Source: Candidatus Zhuqueibacterota bacterium RBG_16_48_16 (GTDB taxonomy: Bacteria > Zhuqueibacterota > Zhuqueibacteria > Residuimicrobiales > Sediminimicrobiaceae). From it: a stretch of DNA of 9,967 nt. Under the pieces are notes generated by a model. That model made no database searches. It was not told where the DNA came from and worked only from the letters and a program-made list of their open reading frames with translations. Made by a program: the position numbers and the translations under genes. The stretch lies in the NCBI GenBank assembly GCA_001771235.1, contig METF01000134.1, positions 1,313-11,279 on the forward strand, in the 5' to 3' direction. Of this stretch, positions 6,578-9,967 are shown in pieces. Each line of letters starts with the position of its first letter. Position 1 is the stretch's first letter.

Positions 6578-7135
6578 ATGAAAATTTTACCCAAAGAGGC
6601 TGTCAGACAATCGTTGTTTATAGTGCTGCTCAGCGCAGTGCTTGGACTGCTGGTGAACTTTTTTCATCCTCATGGAGTGAAAATGGCCATGAACAGGCCT
6701 TCGCCCCGCTATGCCGCTGATGCCGCTCTGGCGCCCGAGCTTTCCCCCGTGCACGTGGAAGGGCGGGAGGATGATCCGGTCGATGAGCCGGCAGTTACCG
6801 GAGCGCCGATTTTCATTTCAAAACAGCAGGCGAAAAGTCTGCTGAGTGAGGGACGGGCGATTGCGGTTGACGCCCGGCTCGGCGCGGATTACACCGCCGG
6901 ACACATACCGGGTGCGATAAATATTCCGTACGATGATCTCTATCAATATAGCGAACGCCTTGAGACTTTGCCCAAAGACAAATGGATCGTCAACTATTGC
7001 GACGGTCCTCCATGCGATCTTGGCGAGATGCTGGCATACGAGTTGATAAATATGGGATTCCAAAAGGTGGCCATTTACGAACAGGGGTTCGATGAATGGA
7101 AAGACTCGGAACCGGTTGAAAAGGGGGGCCAATAG
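6578..7135 (+). CDS. Membrane-anchored rhodanese-like domain protein
   Basis: A 185-residue protein. Residues 10-30 form an N-terminal membrane anchor or signal (QSLFIVLLSAVLGLLVNFF), followed by a low-complexity acidic linker (40-75) and a single rhodanese domain (77-180). Signs of the domain are IAVDAR (95-100), AGHIPGAINIPYDDL (107-121), and the active-site strand and loop IVNYCDGPPCDLGEMLAYEL (137-156). Cys141 is the expected sulfur-carrying residue. A second Cys146 within the loop could make a disulfide or dithiol pair, unlike simple single-Cys rhodaneses. The domain probably faces the periplasm. The ribosome site is weak. Two nt separate its stop from the TTG start of the MauE-like gene, and the gene's end supplies that gene's G-rich ribosome site, so the two form a unit. 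Confidence 0.9.
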   Translation: MKILPKEAVRQSLFIVLLSAVLGLLVNFFHPHGVKMAMNRPSPRYAADAALAPELSPVHVEGREDDPVDEPAVTGAPIFISKQQAKSLLSEGRAIAVDARLGADYTAGHIPGAINIPYDDLYQYSERLETLPKDKWIVNYCDGPPCDLGEMLAYELINMGFQKVAIYEQGFDEWKDSEPVEKGGQ

Positions 7136-7137
7136 AA

Positions 7138-7584
7138 TTGAGAAAAGCTGCGGATGTGTCTTTTGTCGCGCTCAGGATTGTTCTGGCGGTCCTGTTCATT
7201 TACGCCGGAATGATCAAAGTCGTGAATGTCGAAGCCTTTGCCGATCAAATCGATAATTATCGCCTGCTGCCGTATTTGATAAATGCACTGGCCGCGGCGA
7301 TTTTACCGTGGCTTGAAATTGTCTGCGGATCGTTGCTTCTCCTTGGGCCCTGGCGAAAAGGAGCCGCCCTGGGCCTGGCTGTTCTTAATGTTATGTTCCT
7401 TATTGCCGTGACCTCCGCGCTGGCCCGGGGGCTGGATATTACCTGTGGATGTTTTTCCTTAGCAGATGCCGGAATGCGCATAGGCGTGACCAAGCTGGTG
7501 GAGAATATTCTTCTCACCGCCGGAGCGTTTATCGTCTATTATCGAACTTTGCTCGTGCCCTTGAAATCACTTGTCCAGGCCTGA
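7138..7584 (+). CDS. MauE/DoxX-like four-helix membrane protein
   Basis: A 148-residue inner-membrane protein with four predicted helices (about 7-25, 45-68, 75-96, 118-138). LRIVLAVLFIYAGMIKV, ILPWLEIVCGSLLLLG and DITCGCFSL (99-108, with Cys103 and Cys105) are typical of the MauE/DoxX-like group. MauE is needed for disulfide formation in methylamine dehydrogenase; DoxX/DoxD proteins take part in thiol or thiosulfate redox. I chose TTG at 7138: an AAGGGGGG ribosome site precedes it by 9 nt, and the next Met (residue 25) would delete the first helix. It is coupled to the rhodanese gene, so a joint role in periplasmic thiol or sulfur redox is likely. No methylamine dehydrogenase genes are nearby. 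Confidence 0.85.
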   Translation: MRKAADVSFVALRIVLAVLFIYAGMIKVVNVEAFADQIDNYRLLPYLINALAAAILPWLEIVCGSLLLLGPWRKGAALGLAVLNVMFLIAVTSALARGLDITCGCFSLADAGMRIGVTKLVENILLTAGAFIVYYRTLLVPLKSLVQA

Positions 7585-7624
7585 ACGAAAACCACTCAAT
7601 AAAGGATTTTCCTCCCAACCCTGA

Positions 7625-7639
7625 TCCGGACAAGCCGGA
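7625..7639. other. Short hairpin between convergent genes
   Basis: TCCGG and CCGGA pair around ACAAG in the 72-bp gap between the convergent MauE-like and MmgE/PrpD genes. It could contribute to termination in either direction. There is no adjacent T-tract on either strand, so it is not a standard intrinsic terminator. Confidence 0.25.
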
Positions 7640-7656
7640 AATTCCAATTATCAAAT

Positions 7657-9033
7657 TCATTTCTCGTTCACCAGCAATCCCATGTACTGGCTTATAGGTT
7701 GGTCGGTTTCATCGAGCGACAGGGTCGTAGCGACGATCTCATCCTGTCGTTTGCCGTTCATGAAACGCTCCGTATTGGCTTTGAATTTGGCGATCAGCTC
7801 TTCATCCGACAGCGGATTTTGCGGGCTTCCTTTGGCATGATCCACACTCTCCTCGCAGGTTTGCCCATTCTTTGTCGTGATGGACACGATAGCCCGCTTG
7901 ATTCCGGGGAAAAGGCTGTCTATGTCCGGGTCGGCGACGACGCGGATTTTTTTCAACATGCGCCATATCGCGGGGTCTTTCAATTTCTCTTCGCTGAAAG
8001 AGGAAGGCAATACATTTCCGTCAACCACCGCAGCGGCGATGCAATAGGGGAGACTGTGGTCGGCGGTTTCTTTAGTTTGCGGCTTGTACTTGCCGGGATC
8101 CGATAAAATGTCAGCGCTGCGCGTTGTCGTTTTGACGAGAATTTCCTTTATCGAATCGGCTGCGAGCTTGTGCCTTTGGCATAGATGCAATGCGGCGGTG
8201 ATCGGTTGATGCGTCAACGCCTCGGTCGGAAAAGCCTTGTAGGAGCATTCTGTTATGAGAAACTTTTTTCCCAGGCCGTCGAGCAGCTCGTCGGTCGACC
8301 ACTCGACGGCATTGAGCACTTTAATCAATCCTTCTTTACCCTCGATAATCTCGACGGGCCCGGAATAGTCCTCTGACGCCAGCAGCGCGGCCCGCACGCC
8401 GGCCTCGACAGCCATAGGATCGGCGGGATTTTTCATATTTGTCAAATGTCCCGCCACGACACCGCCTAATGTGAAATGGCTGCTGCCGCTGATGCCTGCC
8501 GCCGCTACGGTTTGGGCTGGACTCAGATCTAGCATCCTAGCGGCGACGAATGGAGAGACGAATTGCGTCAAGGTAGCATGGTGCCAGCCGACCTCGCGAA
8601 TGCCCGGATGAGCGGCGCGGCACCAGCGCATTTCAAGCTCATAAGCAATCACCACGCCGACCAGTAACTCCTTTGTCGATTTATCTGTTTTTTCACCACA
8701 GGCCATGGCCGCCGGGATGATATCCGAGGGATGGCTTGGATCCTGCTGCCAATAAATATCGTTGTAATCCATCGCCCGAATGAGCAGCGAATTCATCAAC
8801 GCGGCATTTGGCGCATCCGCTTTGGCGCCGCTGCCGATAATGGTCGCGTGAGCCGGACCGGCTATCTTGCTGACATACCGCTGCGCAGCCAGCATGTCGG
8901 GATTTTTGCTGGCAGCGATGGCGCAGCCGACACTGTCGAGAATAAAGCGCTTTGCTTCCCTGATGGCCGCGCCAGGGATGTCTTGAAACGTTAATCCTAA
9001 AGCAAAATGGGCCATCTGTGTTGTAACGCTCAT
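7657..9033 (-). CDS. MmgE/PrpD-family protein (2-methylcitrate dehydratase-like)
   Basis: A full-length 458-residue cytosolic protein of the MmgE/PrpD superfamily, which includes 2-methylcitrate dehydratase, cis-aconitate decarboxylase and iminodisuccinate epimerase. Family signatures in order are FILDSVGCAIA (30-40), RAMDYND (86-92), DPSHPSDIIPAAMACG (98-113), AVEAGVRAALLASEDYSGP (208-226), ECSYKAFPTEALTHQPI (262-278), KETADHSLPYCIAAAVVDG (321-339) and the C-terminal HAKGSPQNPLSDEEL (399-413). The ATG at 9033 follows GGGTGA by about 4 nt. No prpB, prpC or acnA homologue is in view, so propionate degradation cannot be assigned; lone MmgE/PrpD genes often act in other hydroxy- or unsaturated-acid pathways. 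It is convergent with the MauE-like gene. The start fits the family, with SVTTQMAHFALGL leading into the helical domain. Confidence 0.93.
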   Translation of the reverse strand: MSVTTQMAHFALGLTFQDIPGAAIREAKRFILDSVGCAIAASKNPDMLAAQRYVSKIAGPAHATIIGSGAKADAPNAALMNSLLIRAMDYNDIYWQQDPSHPSDIIPAAMACGEKTDKSTKELLVGVVIAYELEMRWCRAAHPGIREVGWHHATLTQFVSPFVAARMLDLSPAQTVAAAGISGSSHFTLGGVVAGHLTNMKNPADPMAVEAGVRAALLASEDYSGPVEIIEGKEGLIKVLNAVEWSTDELLDGLGKKFLITECSYKAFPTEALTHQPITAALHLCQRHKLAADSIKEILVKTTTRSADILSDPGKYKPQTKETADHSLPYCIAAAVVDGNVLPSSFSEEKLKDPAIWRMLKKIRVVADPDIDSLFPGIKRAIVSITTKNGQTCEESVDHAKGSPQNPLSDEELIAKFKANTERFMNGKRQDEIVATTLSLDETDQPISQYMGLLVNEK

Positions 9034-9103
9034 AGTATCACCCGAAGAAATCAGTTGTCTTTTGAATATAATTTGTGCTTGAACGAAAACTCCTTATCAG
9101 CGA

Positions 9104-9191
9104 TGTCATTGCGAGGAGTGAGGAACGAACGACGAAGCAATCCTCTTACCTTTCAGGAGATTGCTTCGGCAAAAAACGCCTCGCAATGACA
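9104..9191. repeat. Palindromic MITE/REP-like intergenic repeat
   Basis: Perfect 13-bp terminal inverted repeats, TGTCATTGCGAGG (9104-9116) and CCTCGCAATGACA (9179-9191), enclose a second perfect 10-bp inverted pair, CGAAGCAATC (9133-9142) and GATTGCTTCG (9159-9168). The 88-bp unit can fold into one long hairpin. From memory, very similar strings (CATTGCGAG...GAAGCAATC...) are dispersed in high copy in many environmental bacterial genomes, and they are usually non-autonomous mobile or REP-like elements. No transposase is encoded here. It sits 70 bp upstream of the MmgE/PrpD start, so it may carry or disturb control signals for that gene. Confidence 0.8.
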
Positions 9192-9354
9192 GCCAATTTT
9201 CAAATTGAATAGTTGTCGTTCAGACACTTGCCAAATATAGCAAGAGTTGTTCTAAAAAGAAGCGAATTGTTTTTATTATGGCAAGCGGGTTTATGTATGG
9301 AATATCGCTTGCACAGGGGGTGTTTTATTTTTTTGAGAAAAGATAAAAAAATGC

Positions 9355-9383
9355 TTTACATCCGGTAAATAATTCACTATATT
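9355..9383 (+). promoter_or_regulatory. Sigma-70-like promoter for the right-edge gene
   Basis: TTTACA (9355-9360) and TATATT (9378-9383) are each one base from the consensus hexamers and are spaced by exactly 17 nt. This is the best promoter match found in the window. It points toward the exported protein gene starting at 9529, leaving a leader of roughly 140 nt. Confidence 0.5.
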
Positions 9384-9528
9384 TTTCCGTCAAATCTCAG
9401 GGAAACATCCTCCACCTATATTCACTTTCATGTGGTTTTTGAAGGCAGGCCAGACGCTTGGGACGGGACGGGAAGCCTTTTTATTCATCATTCAACAGAT
9501 ATTACTTCGAAGAGCAGCAGGAGTGTGA

Positions 9529-9967
9529 ATGAACAGATGTGTATATCATGCTCTGCATTGGGCATTGTTGGTCGGCTTGATATATCTTGGCGGTTTTGCC
9601 TCCAAAAGTTACTGCGGCGATCAGGCTACAAATGATGACAGCAGCGGAGTAGGGGGAGAGTCAGACCTCTATCAATACGCAGATGATTTGGCTTTGGGTG
9701 TACCACTCTTTTTTAAATCGGCTCAGCCACCGGCCGATGTCCTACCCGCCCCGGTTGAGCCCGCGAATTCTTCTCACTTGCTAAAATCGAATAGCACGAT
9801 CCAAAGCGAGCCGATTCATGTTTTCGGATCGTTCGATGGATCGGAGGACAGGCAGTACCTTCGCTTATTCAGGAATGCCCGGCCGAGCCGATGTGATCCG
9901 CCCAAGAGTTTTCCCGGGGCATTCGGTACCGGGCCCTACTTTTACGAGGCCTATCCGTTTCAAAACC
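9529..9967 (+). CDS. Unrecognised exported protein (partial, C-terminus off the right edge)
   Basis: An open frame from ATG 9529 to the window end, 146 codons without a stop. AGGAG lies 5 nt before the ATG, a strong ribosome site. The N-terminus has a signal-peptide-like stretch (HALHWALLVGLIYLGGFA, 7-24), followed by a polar Asp/Ser/Gly-rich segment, a proline-rich stretch (QPPADVLPAPVEP) and a C-terminal part with several aromatic residues (GTGPYFYEAYPFQ). A Cys at 29 (KSYCGD) is not in a good lipobox, so a soluble exported or envelope-anchored protein is more likely than a lipoprotein. I do not recognise a family and assign no function. Confidence 0.7.
   Translation, partial: MNRCVYHALHWALLVGLIYLGGFASKSYCGDQATNDDSSGVGGESDLYQYADDLALGVPLFFKSAQPPADVLPAPVEPANSSHLLKSNSTIQSEPIHVFGSFDGSEDRQYLRLFRNARPSRCDPPKSFPGAFGTGPYFYEAYPFQN

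Larger units (their letters stand above)
9034..9528. other. 495-bp non-coding region between divergent genes
   Basis: No convincing gene is present. The region holds the 88-bp palindromic repeat (9104-9191), an AT-rich stretch with two small inverted repeats (CTTGC/GCAAG at 9227-9231 and 9240-9244; GCAAGCG/CGCTTGC at 9281-9287 and 9306-9312), the promoter at 9355-9383, and a leader of about 140 nt before the right-edge gene. The small ORFs at 9007-9189 and 9432-9635 lack ribosome sites and family resemblance. Confidence 0.6.

Noticed and set aside
7625..7639. Intrinsic terminator between the convergent genes
   Set aside because: It has a 5-bp stem and no T-tract in either direction; listed only as a hairpin.
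9007..9189. Small plus-strand ORF over the MmgE/PrpD upstream region
   Set aside because: It is mostly the palindromic repeat read in frame, with no ribosome site.
9430..9480. Possible riboswitch (GGGACGGGAAGCC resembles part of a cyclic-di-GMP-I aptamer)
   Set aside because: Only a short string matches. The conserved second half of the aptamer and its pairing partners are absent.
1..9967. CRISPR array, tRNA, rRNA or transposase gene
   Set aside because: No direct-repeat array, no tRNA-like cloverleaf and no transposase motifs were seen on either strand.

Overview
The window comes from a Gram-negative bacterium: it encodes a predicted outer-membrane beta-barrel, several exported proteins and inner-membrane permeases. 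Base composition is balanced, and two dispersed-type palindromic repeats sit between genes. Lineage cannot be fixed from the sequence. An environmental delta-proteobacterial or FCB-type genome would fit, but this is a guess.

Left part (1-4905, minus strand): a probable iron/metal acquisition cluster. In transcription order it holds a DtxR/MntR-type metalloregulator with a C-terminal cysteine cluster, an exported two-domain CbiX/SirB-like chelatase-fold protein with a histidine-rich insert, an outer-membrane MetA-type beta-barrel, an FTR1 iron permease fused to an FtrD-like (DUF2318) Fe-S/redox domain, and an FtsX/MacB-type ABC permease running off the left edge. The last two genes overlap by ATGA. 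The arrangement recalls FTR1-FtrD-ABC permease iron systems such as Campylobacter Cj1658-Cj1665 and FtrABCD. No P19 or ABC ATPase gene is visible; they may lie beyond position 1. The working model is regulated metal uptake: outer-membrane barrel, periplasmic metal-handling protein, then redox-coupled FTR1 permease. Upstream of the regulator lie palindromes that could be its operator.

Middle part (5015-7584, plus strand): a class I SAM methyltransferase divergent from the regulator; a MntA-HepT toxin-antitoxin pair (nucleotidyltransferase antitoxin and HEPN RNase toxin, overlapping by 8 nt) with an inverted repeat upstream; and a membrane-anchored rhodanese followed by a MauE/DoxX-like membrane protein that starts at TTG. 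The last two probably form a periplasmic sulfur/thiol-redox unit.

Right part (7657-9967): an MmgE/PrpD-family gene on the minus strand, convergent with the MauE-like gene; a 495-bp non-coding stretch with an 88-bp MITE-like palindromic repeat and a good sigma-70-like promoter; and the start of an unrecognised exported protein, cut by the right edge. No rRNA, tRNA, CRISPR array or transposase gene was seen. The points most worth a second look are the exported CbiX-like protein in a metal operon and the FTR1-FtrD fusion.
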